Shown here: piece after piece, positions 46,871 through 55,469 of the stretch | Position numbering within the stretch: the first letter of the stretch is position 1 | How the letters are laid out: each line of letters begins with the position of its first letter | Source of the DNA: Gordonia pseudamarae | GTDB taxonomy: Bacteria; Actinomycetota; Actinomycetes; Mycobacteriales; Mycobacteriaceae | Length of the DNA stretch: 64,000 bases | Assembly (NCBI RefSeq): GCF_025273675.1 | Contig: NZ_CP045809.1 | Coordinates: forward strand, 2,418,001 to 2,482,000 | Reading direction: 5' to 3' | The notes under the pieces: model-generated | What the model was told of the DNA's origin: nothing | What the model saw: the letters and a program-made list of their open reading frames with translations, nothing else | The model's database searches: none | Program-made: the position numbers and the translations under genes

Positions 46871-47796
46871 AGGATGTCATCGAATGCCTTCGCCGGTGTA
46901 ATGGCCGACGCGTGTGGCTCGGACGTGGGCCTCGGCAGCGTGCTCGACTCGTCGTCGGCAAGCCGCGCATCAGCGGCGGACCTGTTCGCCTTGCGCCGGT
47001 CGGAGATCCGCGCCACCTGGATCGCGATCTCCTGCAGCACCGTCAGTGCGAGGGCAAGTGCGAGCATCGTGAAGGGATCGGACCCCGGCGTGACGATCGC
47101 GGCGAACACGAACATCGTCAGGATCAGGCCGCGCCGCCACGACTTCAGCCGTGCATAGGTGAGCACACCGATCAGATTGAGCGCGATGATGAGCAGCGGG
47201 AGCTCAAAACTCACACCGAAGACGATCAACAACCGCAGGATGAAATCGAAATACTGGTCACCGGCCAGCGCCGTGATCTGCACATCGCTGCCCACCGTGA
47301 GCAGGAAGTGGAATGCCTTGGCCACCACCAGATACGCCAGCACGGCACCGGCGACGAACAACACCGCCGCGCTCGCGACGAACGAGATCGCGTAGCGTCG
47401 CTCGTTCTTCATCAACGCCGGCGTGATGAACTGCCACACCTGATACAGCCACACCGGACACGCCAGCACCACACCGGCCGTCAGAGCAACCTGCAGACGC
47501 AGCATGAACTGGTCGAACGGACCCGTCGCCAACAGCCTGCACTCACCGTCGGGTGACAGCGCCGCCCGCGTCTCCGGCGGCAGATCACAGTACGGACCAC
47601 GCAACAACTCCCCGAGCGATTCGATACCCAGGAACGACGAGCTGTACCAGACGAAACCCGCGATCGTCGTGACCACGATCGCGACCAGCGAAATAACCAC
47701 CCGAGTACGCAACTCGTACAGGTGCTCCACCAACGACATAGTGCCGTCGGGATTGACCTTACGTTTACGCTTCCTCGGGTCGAAAGGAATACGCAC
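46867..47796 (-). CDS. tatC: Sec-independent translocase TatC
   Basis: 309 residues from GTG 47796. [20 protein letters not shown] is the classic TatC N-terminus, and [40 protein letters not shown] fit transmembrane segments 5-6. About six membrane spans. The C-terminal ~50 residues are a hydrophilic extension. TatC binds the twin-arginine signal. Adjacent to tatA. Confidence 0.96.
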   Translation of the reverse strand: MRIPFDPRKRKRKVNPDGTMSLVEHLYELRTRVVISLVAIVVTTIAGFVWYSSSFLGIESLGELLRGPYCDLPPETRAALSPDGECRLLATGPFDQFMLRLQVALTAGVVLACPVWLYQVWQFITPALMKNERRYAISFVASAAVLFVAGAVLAYLVVAKAFHFLLTVGSDVQITALAGDQYFDFILRLLIVFGVSFELPLLIIALNLIGVLTYARLKSWRRGLILTMFVFAAIVTPGSDPFTMLALALALTVLQEIAIQVARISDRRKANRSAADARLADDESSTLPRPTSEPHASAITPAKAFDDIL

Positions 47797-47814
47797 CCCG
47801 GCTACCCGAGTGCG

Positions 47815-48060
47815 TTAAGCGGACTTCTTGACGTCATCCACCGACTGCCCGGTGCCCGGCACCTCGGGCTTCGCGGTCAGCTCCCGCGACGCCTCCGGTG
47901 GAGTCTTCTTACCGTCGTTCTGCATCTCGGAGATCTCGCTCTTGAAGATGCGCAATGACTGCCCCAGACCGCGAGCCGCCTCCGGCAACTTCTTGGAACC
48001 AAACAGAACAATGACCACGATCGCGACGATCGCCCAATGCCACCACGACATAGCGCCCAT
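47815..48060 (-). CDS. tatA: Sec-independent translocase TatA
   Basis: 81 residues from ATG 48060, preceded by [26 protein letters not shown] is the single TatA transmembrane helix with the [20 protein letters not shown] amphipathic helix after it. It forms the translocation pore with TatC. The hydrophilic tail is ordinary. It ends 18 bases before tatC. Confidence 0.95.
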   Translation of the reverse strand: MGAMSWWHWAIVAIVVIVLFGSKKLPEAARGLGQSLRIFKSEISEMQNDGKKTPPEASRELTAKPEVPGTGQSVDDVKKSA

Positions 48061-48110
48061 GACGCCCAACCTCCCAGGTAGTTACTCGGCCATGCTACCC
48101 GAACGCCGAT

Positions 48111-49148
48111 CTACGCGTACCTCGCGCGAGCGGCGGCCGCCCGCTCCGCCATCGCGGCGGTGATCTCATCCGCTGACGTCGATGCGGTGTCGTCGGGCGA
48201 CTCGATTCCGACCAGACGCACATCACCTGCGAACCCGAGCAGAAAACGTGTCAGCCACTCGGCCGAACCGAAGACAAGCCGCGCGCGTACCGAGTCCTCG
48301 TGGCTACCACCGGCGGTCACGTCATCGAGCGGCTCCGCCGAGTAGTAGTCGAGAATCCACTTCGACGCGTGGTCGATGTCGATCACGGCGACCGGTAGAT
48401 CGGGGTTCTGGCTGAGCACCGGAGACACTGCGGCCGATTCCGGTTCCGCCGGCGGCCGTGATGGTTCATCGAGCGCGGTGGCCTCATCGACCCGGTCGAA
48501 CCGGAACAGCCGCCGACCCTCGGCGTCACGGCACCACGCCTCCAGATACATCGCGTTGTCGACAACCTTGACCGCGATCGGGTCAACGGTCCGGGTGCTC
48601 GTCGTGTCGCTGGTGGCCGTGTAGTACCTCAGCTTCAATGCGCGCCTATCGCGAACAGCGCCTTTGATCGTCGCATACGTCGTATCCGCGTCGACCGGAC
48701 GAACGGATGCGGCAGCGGCAACCCCGGTCACCCGAGCGCCGACCGCAGTCTCGATCTTCATGATCGCCCGGTCCACAGCCGACGAATCCACCAGGCCCGG
48801 AGTCTTCACCAACTGCCGCAAAGCCACCAACAGAGGGGTGGCCTCTGCCCTGGTCAGACGCAGTGGCCTGTCCATTCCCGCCGAGAAGATGACCGATACC
48901 GTTCGTTCTCGGAACTCGACCTCCACGAGGTCCTTCGGATCGTCGTAGAACGGAAAGTCCAACTCGATCAGATCACCGCCGTACCCACCCGGTAGACCAC
49001 ACATGAACAACAGATTCAGGTCCGCGTACAGTTCACGTTCGGTCACACCCAGATCGGCCATTGCCTGCGAGATCGGGAACCCCTCGTGGGCCTGGAAGTA
49101 GGGCACCATCGCCAGCAGCCTGTTCAGGCGAGTCGGTTTGGACGTCAT
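48111..49148 (-). CDS. pafC: PafC, WYL-domain transcriptional activator subunit
   Basis: 345 residues from ATG 49148. A DeoR-like winged helix at the start (LNRLLAMVPYFQAHEGFPIS, MADLGVTERELYADL) and a WYL region, with YLEAWCRDAEGRRLFRFDRV. PafB and PafC form a heterodimeric sigma70-dependent activator of DNA-damage genes in mycobacteria. The start overlaps the pafB stop (ATGA). Confidence 0.94.
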   Translation of the reverse strand: MTSKPTRLNRLLAMVPYFQAHEGFPISQAMADLGVTERELYADLNLLFMCGLPGGYGGDLIELDFPFYDDPKDLVEVEFRERTVSVIFSAGMDRPLRLTRAEATPLLVALRQLVKTPGLVDSSAVDRAIMKIETAVGARVTGVAAAASVRPVDADTTYATIKGAVRDRRALKLRYYTATSDTTSTRTVDPIAVKVVDNAMYLEAWCRDAEGRRLFRFDRVDEATALDEPSRPPAEPESAAVSPVLSQNPDLPVAVIDIDHASKWILDYYSAEPLDDVTAGGSHEDSVRARLVFGSAEWLTRFLLGFAGDVRLVGIESPDDTASTSADEITAAMAERAAAARARYA

Positions 49149-50257
49149 CGGACCGTCGTCCTGCCCAGCTCCTGCGTCGCTGCGCTCGTGTGGTGATCTC
49201 CCGTCGCTGCGCTCGTGTGGTGATCTCCCGTCGCTGCGCTCGTGTGGTGATCTCCCGTCGCTGCGCTCGCCCTGGTCACCTCGATCAGATTGTCGAGAGC
49301 ATCGATCACCGTGGCACGAAAATGCGCCGGCTCCAGAACCACGACGTCGGCTCCGGCGCCGAGAATCGCACGTACCGCTGACGTCTCATAACGGACCCCG
49401 ATCTCCAGCAGGTCCCCGTCCGCATCGCCCAACCGGTGCGGGGTCGTCGATCGCGCCATCCGGCGAACACCGTGCGCGCGGTCGGCGGCAACCCACACGC
49501 GTGCCACCAACTCGGTGGTGCCGATGGCCGAGTCCACCGTGTCGGCGACGGTCCGCTGCAGGTCGACGCCCTCGGGAATCGCCACCGACCCGTCCTTACC
49601 GATCGGCTCCACATCGGACAATCGCGACAACCGGAACGTCCGTGTGGCCTTCCGGGTCCGGTCGTGGCCCACCACGTACCAATGACCGCGATGGGTGACC
49701 ACACCCCATGGTTCCAACGTCCGGGACGTGGGCGCCGCCGTGCTGCCCGCCCGGTATTCGAAGGTCACCGCCCGCCCGGTGTCAATCGCCCGGACCAGCG
49801 CCGCCAGCACCGGTTCGGCATCAGCGGTACGGCCCGCCGTCGTCTCGATATCGGCGAACACATCGTCGGGCAGGTCGATTCCGGCCGCCTCCAGCTTGAG
49901 CATCGCAGTCCGCGACAGTGCCGCAACCTCCGGTACCTTCCAGAACGCGACCGCCATCGCCACCGCCGCCGCTTCCTGCACGTCGAGGGTGATCTCCGGC
50001 AGCGAATAGGTGGCCGGGTCGATCCGGTAACCTTCTTCGCCTTCCGGTGTGAGGCCGGTGACTACAGGGATTCCGTTCTCCCGCAGATTCATTTTGTCGC
50101 GCTCGAGCATCCGCTTGAATGATGTACCGGATGCGGATGACGCATACCCGGTGACATTCTTGCGAATGTACTCTGCGGTCACGAACTGCGGCGCGTGCAG
50201 CAGACAGATGACCAGATTCAGAACACGCTCGTCCGGCGTGATTCTCGAGGTACCCAC
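49145..50257 (-). CDS. pafB: PafB, WYL-domain transcriptional activator subunit
   Basis: 370 residues from GTG 50257. Winged helix: VLNLVICLLHAPQFVTAEYI and SGTSFKRMLERDKMNLRENG. WYL region: SRTLEPWGVVTHRGHWYVVG, TFRLSRLSDV. The partner of pafC. Oddity: the last ~40 residues are three copies of ASAATGDHHT coded by a 27-bp tandem repeat (49176-49256), absent from the family's core. The extension probably does not disturb the WYL fold. Confidence 0.93.
   Translation of the reverse strand: MGTSRITPDERVLNLVICLLHAPQFVTAEYIRKNVTGYASSASGTSFKRMLERDKMNLRENGIPVVTGLTPEGEEGYRIDPATYSLPEITLDVQEAAAVAMAVAFWKVPEVAALSRTAMLKLEAAGIDLPDDVFADIETTAGRTADAEPVLAALVRAIDTGRAVTFEYRAGSTAAPTSRTLEPWGVVTHRGHWYVVGHDRTRKATRTFRLSRLSDVEPIGKDGSVAIPEGVDLQRTVADTVDSAIGTTELVARVWVAADRAHGVRRMARSTTPHRLGDADGDLLEIGVRYETSAVRAILGAGADVVVLEPAHFRATVIDALDNLIEVTRASAATGDHHTSAATGDHHTSAATGDHHTSAATQELGRTTVR
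49176..49269 (-). repeat. 27-bp tandem repeat at the 3' end of pafB
   Basis: Three identical 27-bp units (49176-49202, 49203-49229, 49230-49256) plus a 13-bp partial copy. Each starts GTCGCTGCGCTCGTG on the plus strand. In the pafB frame they encode ASAATGDHHT-like nonapeptides. The unit is a multiple of three, so copy number changes keep the frame. Confidence 0.95.
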
Positions 50258-50273
50258 TCGACAAACCTTACGG

Positions 50274-51632
50274 TCACATCGATGCGATCAAACGATCGAC
50301 CCGCTCATCCACACTGCGGAACGGATCTTTGCACAACACCGTCCGCTGCGCCTGATCGTTCAGCTTCAGATGCACCCAGTCGACCGTGAAATCCCGGCCC
50401 GCCTTCTGCGCCGCCGAAATGAAATCACCCCGCAACTTCGCGCGCGTCGTCTGTGGCGGCTCATCGACCGCCTCCTTGATCGCCTCATCGGTCGTCGCCC
50501 GGGCCACCAAACCCTTACGGGTCAGCACATCGAACACACCCCGGCCCCGTTTGATGTCGTGATAGGCAAGGTCGAGCTGCGCGATCTTCGGATCCGACAG
50601 ATCCATCGAATAGCGATTCTGGTAGCGCTCGAACAGCTTGCGCTTGATCACCCAATCGATCTCGGTATCGACCTTGGAGAAATCATCGGATTCCACGGCA
50701 TCGAGAACACGACCCCACAAATCGACCACCAGATCCATCTCCGGATCAGGCTTCCGGTTGGTCATATGCTCGACTGCGCGTGCGTAATATTCGCGCTGGA
50801 TTTCCAAAGCGCTCGCCTGCCGGCCACCGGCCAGCCGTACCTGGCGACGGCCCGTCGTGTCGTGACTGACCTCGCGGATCGCGCGAATCGGATTGTCCAG
50901 CGCGAAATCGCGGAAACTCACCCCCGACTCGATCATCTCCAGAACCAGCGTCGCAGACCCCACCTTCAGCAGTGTCGTCATCTCCGACATGTTCGAATCG
51001 CCGACGATCACGTGCAGCCGCCGGTACTTCTCGGCGTCGGCATGCGGCTCATCACGGGTGTTGATGATCGGACGCGACCGTGTCGTCGCCGATGACACAC
51101 CCTCCCAGATGTGTTCGGCCCGCTGCGACAGACAGAACGTCGCCGCCTTCGGCGTGTGCAACACCTTGCCCGCACCGCAGATCAACTGCCGGGTCACCAG
51201 GAACGGCAACAACACATCCGAGATCCGGGAAAACTCCCCCGCCCGGACCACCAGATAATTCTCGTGGCAACCGTACGAATTGCCCGCGGAATCGGTGTTG
51301 TTCTTGAACAGATAGATATCGCCGCCGATGCCCTCGTCCGCCAACCGCTGCTCGGCGTCGATCAGCAGATCCTCGAGCACCAACTCGCCGGCCCGATCAT
51401 GATTGACCAACTGGATCAGGCTGTCGCACTCGGCCGTCGCGTACTCCGGATGCGAACCCACATCGAGATAGAGCCGGGCACCGTTCTGCAAGAACACATT
51501 CGACGACCGGCCCCACGAGACCACCCGCCGGAACAGGTATCGGGCAACCTCGTCAGGACTCAGTCGACGATGCCCGTGAAAGGTGCACGTGACACCGAAC
51601 TCTGTCTCGATCCCCATGATTCGACGCTGCAC
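50274..51632 (-). CDS. pafA: Pup-protein ligase PafA
   Basis: 452 residues from GTG 51632. [20 protein letters not shown] is the PafA/Dop glutamine-synthetase-like nucleotide start. [40 protein letters not shown] and [20 protein letters not shown] carry metal- and ATP-binding residues. It joins Pup's C-terminal Glu to substrate lysines. The gap to pafB is only 16 bases, so they share a message. Confidence 0.97.
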   Translation of the reverse strand: MQRRIMGIETEFGVTCTFHGHRRLSPDEVARYLFRRVVSWGRSSNVFLQNGARLYLDVGSHPEYATAECDSLIQLVNHDRAGELVLEDLLIDAEQRLADEGIGGDIYLFKNNTDSAGNSYGCHENYLVVRAGEFSRISDVLLPFLVTRQLICGAGKVLHTPKAATFCLSQRAEHIWEGVSSATTRSRPIINTRDEPHADAEKYRRLHVIVGDSNMSEMTTLLKVGSATLVLEMIESGVSFRDFALDNPIRAIREVSHDTTGRRQVRLAGGRQASALEIQREYYARAVEHMTNRKPDPEMDLVVDLWGRVLDAVESDDFSKVDTEIDWVIKRKLFERYQNRYSMDLSDPKIAQLDLAYHDIKRGRGVFDVLTRKGLVARATTDEAIKEAVDEPPQTTRAKLRGDFISAAQKAGRDFTVDWVHLKLNDQAQRTVLCKDPFRSVDERVDRLIASM

Positions 51633-51660
51633 GGCTCAACCCTACTCTCGGTATTTCTGT

Positions 51661-51784
51661 GTGTTCGGTCCGTCGGCGGGTCTGGGCTTGTGCATCGTCT
51701 TCCCTCGGACACGCGGGGCTCGTTCCTCGCTCGCGTGTCCTCAGCCCAGACGATGCGCCCGGACCCGCCGGCGGACCAAACACC
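51661..51784. repeat. Large imperfect inverted repeat between prcA and pafA
   Basis: Two arms of ~50 bp (51661-51715 and 51733-51784) are reverse complements with a few mismatches and small indels. Matching blocks include GTGTTNGGTCCG/CGGACCNAACAC, CGGCGGGTC/GACCCGCCG, GCATCGTCT/AGACGATGC and GGACACGCG/CGCGTGTCC. The loop is about 17-19 nt. The stem would dominate the leader of pafA, or terminate prcA. See findings. Confidence 0.85.
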
Positions 51785-51826
51785 GGGAAACTCTCGTTCG
51801 GCCGACTACTGACCCGGGTGCGGGTA

Positions 51827-52603
51827 CTACTCGGACTCGCTTTCAGTTGTGTCCGGGGTGGGTGCGGGATCCTCGGCTTGCTGAGTACTGGCCAGCAGTT
51901 CGGTGATCGTTGCCGCCGGAAGCCTGCGGAACGCGCGGCGCGGCCGGTTGTGGTCGAGGATCGCCACTTCCAGATCGCCCGCCGTCAACTCGCGACGCGG
52001 AGTCTCCGCCGTCCCGTTCGCCGCGGGCGGTGGTGTGGCCAGAGCGTCCACGGCCAGCGTCAGCGCGTCGGCCAGACTCAACTCCGACTCGTACTTGTCC
52101 TTCAACGTGGCCGCGATGGAATCGGTGGCGCCGCCCATCACCAGGAACCGGGTCTCGTCCGAGATCGAGCCGTCGTAGCTGATCCGGTACAGCTGCGACA
52201 CCCCGGGCTTGCCCGGTTTGGCCACCTCGGCCACACACAGCTCCACCTCGAACGGCTTGGGCTGCTCGGTGAACACCGACCCCAACGTGTTGGCGTAGGC
52301 GTTGGCCAGCGACAACCCCGACACGTCGGCCCGGTCGTAGCTGTAGCCACGCATGTCGGCGAGTTGGATACCCGCCTTGCGCAGACTCTCGAACTCGTTG
52401 TACTTGCCGACCGCGGCGAACCCGATGCGGTCGTAGATCTCGCTGACCTTGCGCAACGTGTTCGAGGGGTTCTCGGCGACGAACAGCACGCCGTCGGCGT
52501 AGGTCAGCGCCACGACGCTGCGCCCGCGCGCGATGCCCTTGCGGGCCAGCTCCGAACGATCGCGCATGATCTGTTCGGCGCTGGCGTAATACGGAAAAGT
52601 CAC
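51827..52603 (-). CDS. prcA: Proteasome alpha subunit PrcA
   Basis: 258 residues from GTG 52603. [20 protein letters not shown] is the alpha-subunit N-terminal gate region, [20 protein letters not shown] and [16 protein letters not shown] the body. The C-terminus is acidic. It forms the outer rings of the 20S core and gates entry. Overlaps prcB (GTGA). Confidence 0.97.
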   Translation of the reverse strand: MTFPYYASAEQIMRDRSELARKGIARGRSVVALTYADGVLFVAENPSNTLRKVSEIYDRIGFAAVGKYNEFESLRKAGIQLADMRGYSYDRADVSGLSLANAYANTLGSVFTEQPKPFEVELCVAEVAKPGKPGVSQLYRISYDGSISDETRFLVMGGATDSIAATLKDKYESELSLADALTLAVDALATPPPAANGTAETPRRELTAGDLEVAILDHNRPRRAFRRLPAATITELLASTQQAEDPAPTPDTTESESE

Positions 52604-53475
52604 CGCGCACCCCCCTCGTGTTCCTCGGTACGACGTTGCGCCACCGTGCGTGCGGCGGCCTCGATGTCGGCCGGTGGGACCTCACGCGAGCCCGTCGCAT
52701 CGACGACCGCGGCCGTCGGGAAGATCTTGCGCACCAGATCGGGTCCGCCGGTCGCCGAATCGTCGTCGGCCGCGTCGTACAACGCCTCCACGGCGATCGC
52801 CAGCGCCGACGCCTCATCGAGATCGGAACGGTACAGCTTCTTGAGGGACGATTTGGCGAACACCGAACCCGAGCCGATGGCCTGGTAGCCGCCGAACTCC
52901 TCGTGCCGGTCACCGGCCACGTCGAAGGAGAAGATCCGCCCACGCTCCTGCGGGCTGTCGTGGTCGATGTCGTAGCCGACGAGCAGCGGAACGGCCGCCA
53001 GACCCTGCATCGCCGCACCCAGGTTGCCGCGCACCATGGACGCGAGACGACTGACCTTGCCGTCGAGGGTGAGCGGGACACCTTCGAGCTTCTCGTAATG
53101 CTCGAGCTCAACAGCGAACAACCGGACCATCTCGATCGCGATACCCGCGGTGCCGGCGATCCCGGCCGCCGAATAGTCGTCGGTCAGATACACCTTGCGC
53201 ACATCGCGGGTGGCTATCAGGTTGCCCATCGTGGCCCGCCGGTCACCGGCGAGCACCACCCCACCCGTATACGACACCGCCACGATGGTGGTGCCGTGCG
53301 GGATGTCCGAGGCGTCACCGCCCTGCATAGCCGCGAGCCGCTCGGCCCGGGCGGCCGGCAACTGGTCGGGTGCATGCACCCGCAGGTACTCGGTGAACGA
53401 GGAGATATCCGGACCGAACGACAAAGTGGGGCCCAACGAGGAACCTGGAGTGTGCGTACTGAACCGGTCGCTCAC
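52600..53475 (-). CDS. prcB: Proteasome beta subunit PrcB
   Basis: 291 residues from GTG 53475. A propeptide of ~60 residues ends at [19 protein letters not shown]; cleavage before the first Thr frees the catalytic N-terminal nucleophile. [20 protein letters not shown] and [17 protein letters not shown] are beta-subunit features. Threonine protease of the mycobacterial-type proteasome. Confidence 0.97.
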   Translation of the reverse strand: MSDRFSTHTPGSSLGPTLSFGPDISSFTEYLRVHAPDQLPAARAERLAAMQGGDASDIPHGTTIVAVSYTGGVVLAGDRRATMGNLIATRDVRKVYLTDDYSAAGIAGTAGIAIEMVRLFAVELEHYEKLEGVPLTLDGKVSRLASMVRGNLGAAMQGLAAVPLLVGYDIDHDSPQERGRIFSFDVAGDRHEEFGGYQAIGSGSVFAKSSLKKLYRSDLDEASALAIAVEALYDAADDDSATGGPDLVRKIFPTAAVVDATGSREVPPADIEAAARTVAQRRTEEHEGGAR

Positions 53476-53663
53476 TGGCCACCCTTCTGCACGTACGCGC
53501 GCACGAAGTCTTCGGCGTTCTCCTCCAACACGTCGTCGATCTCATCAAGCAGGTCGTCGGTGTCCTCCGCCAGCTTTTCGCGCCTCTCCTGACCGGCACT
53601 GCCGTCGGGACCGAGACCCTCGTCGTCTCCGCCGCCACCGTGTTTGGTCTGTTCCTGCGCCAT
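53472..53663 (-). CDS. pup: Prokaryotic ubiquitin-like protein Pup
   Basis: 63 residues from ATG 53663. [15 protein letters not shown], then [19 protein letters not shown] and the end YVQKGGQ. The final Gln means Dop must deamidate it to Glu before ligation. Disordered except the Mpa-binding coil. Overlaps prcB. The acidic charge and length are normal. Confidence 0.97.
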   Translation of the reverse strand: MAQEQTKHGGGGDDEGLGPDGSAGQERREKLAEDTDDLLDEIDDVLEENAEDFVRAYVQKGGQ

Positions 53664-53820
53664 CTGCTGCCTCCTTACCGATCGCCTGTCGGCGAGCCGT
53701 ATCGGTGATGCGCCGCCGGTGGCCCGCACCGGATCGACCGTTCATCACCGATTGTCGTGCTGTCCACCCTACCGGTGCCGATGCCCTCGTGGGCCGTCAT
53801 GACACTTCGGGTTTCGTCGC
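53664..53820 (-). other. Gap between dop and pup
   Basis: 157 bases with no gene. It should hold the pup leader and possibly a promoter. No strong hairpin is seen. Confidence 0.3.
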
Positions 53821-55320
53821 CTAATTCGTGAGCTGACCGACTAATTCGGCCGCCGAGTCCACCGAATCCAGCAGCGCGCCGACATGTGCGCGGCTGCCGC
53901 GCAGCGGTTCGAGCGTGGGGATGCGGACCAGCGACTCGCCGCCCAGATCGAAGATGACCGAGTCCCAGCTGGCGGCCGCCACCTCGGCCCCGAAACGGCG
54001 CAGGCATTCACCGCGGAAGTATGCGCGCGTGTTCTCCGGCGCGGAGGTGATCGCCCGGGTCACGTCGGCCTCGTCGACCAGACGCTTCATCGACCCGCGG
54101 GCCACCAGCCGGTTGTACAGGCCCTTGTCCAGCCGAACATCCGAGTACTGTAGGTCGATCAGGTGCAGGCGCGGTGCCGACCAGCTCAGCCCCTCGCGCT
54201 GGCGGAAGCCCTCCAGCAGCCGCAGCTTGGCCGGCCAGTCGAGAATATCGGCGCACTCCATCGGGTCGCGTTCGAGTTTGTCCAGGACCTCGGCCCACGT
54301 CTGCAGGACGTGCGCGGCGCGGGCGTCGTCGCTGTGGTTCTGCTCGTGGAAACGGGTGCACCGCTCCAGATATTCGCGCTGCAGGGCCAACGCGGTCAGT
54401 TCGCGGCCGTCGGTGAGGGCGACGGTGGCCTGCAGAGTCGGATCGTGACTGATGGTGTGCACCGCCGTCACCGGGCGGGCCAGCTCGATGTCGGAGAAGT
54501 CGATGCCCGCCTCGATCAGATCCAGCACCAGCGAGGTGGTGCCCACCTTGAGATAGGTGGCGGTCTCGGCGAGATTGGCGTCACCGATGATCACATGCAG
54601 CCTGCGGTACCGCTCGGGGTCGGCGTGCGGTTCGTCGCGGGTGTTGATGATGCCGCGTTTGAGGGTGGTTTCCAGGCCCACCTCGACCTCGATGTAGTCG
54701 GCCCGCTGCGACAGTTGGAAACCCGACTCGTCACCGGACTGCCCGATCCCGACGCGGCCCGAACCGCAGATCACCTGACGCGAGGCGAAGAACGTGGTCA
54801 GGCCCGCGATCACCGCCGTGAACGGGGTGCTGCGATCCATCAGATAGTTCTCGTGAGTGCCGTACGAGGCGCCCTTGCCGTCGATGTTGTTTTTGTAGAG
54901 CTGCAGCTTCGGTGCACCCGGCACACTCGCCACATAGCGGGCTGCGGCCTCCATCACCCGTTCGCCGGCCTTGTCCCAGATGACCGCGTCCATCGGGTCG
55001 GTCACCTCCGGCGCCGAATACTCCGGGTGGGCGTGATCGACGTACAGTCGCGCACCGTTGGTGAGGATCATGTTGGCCGCGCCGATCTCGTCGGCATCGA
55101 TGATGGGAGCCGGCCCCGAACCACGGCCCAGGTCGAATCCGCGGGCATCGCGCAACGGGGATTCGACCTCGTAGTCCCAGCGTGTGCGCTTGGCGCGGGG
55201 AACACTCGCGGCGGCGGCATAGGCCAGCACCGCCTGCGTGGACGTCATGATCGGGTTCGCGGTCGGGTCGCCGGGGGCGGAGATGCCGTACTCGACCTCG
55301 GTACCGATGATTCGCTGCAT
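53821..55320 (-). CDS. dop: Depupylase/Pup deamidase Dop
   Basis: 499 residues from ATG 55320. [20 protein letters not shown] contains the nucleotide/metal start and the Dop loop that PafA lacks. [35 protein letters not shown] and [20 protein letters not shown] parallel PafA. It converts Pup-Gln to Pup-Glu and removes Pup from substrates. Confidence 0.97.
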   Translation of the reverse strand: MQRIIGTEVEYGISAPGDPTANPIMTSTQAVLAYAAAASVPRAKRTRWDYEVESPLRDARGFDLGRGSGPAPIIDADEIGAANMILTNGARLYVDHAHPEYSAPEVTDPMDAVIWDKAGERVMEAAARYVASVPGAPKLQLYKNNIDGKGASYGTHENYLMDRSTPFTAVIAGLTTFFASRQVICGSGRVGIGQSGDESGFQLSQRADYIEVEVGLETTLKRGIINTRDEPHADPERYRRLHVIIGDANLAETATYLKVGTTSLVLDLIEAGIDFSDIELARPVTAVHTISHDPTLQATVALTDGRELTALALQREYLERCTRFHEQNHSDDARAAHVLQTWAEVLDKLERDPMECADILDWPAKLRLLEGFRQREGLSWSAPRLHLIDLQYSDVRLDKGLYNRLVARGSMKRLVDEADVTRAITSAPENTRAYFRGECLRRFGAEVAAASWDSVIFDLGGESLVRIPTLEPLRGSRAHVGALLDSVDSAAELVGQLTN

Positions 55321-55469
55321 TCTTGCGAGCCTAGTAGCCTGCCGGAGCCGCCGCGCACATGCCCGCAAGTGTGCGGCACCGAACCTGCCGGCTTCGTCTC
55401 ACAGAGTTAACCTGACCGCTGCGCTCTCTCGGTCGCAGCAACGCCCGCGGCTCGGTAGCGTACAGCCGT

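Noticed and set aside
49176..49269. CRISPR or intergenic repeat array
   Set aside because: Units are directly adjacent with no spacers and lie inside the pafB frame.
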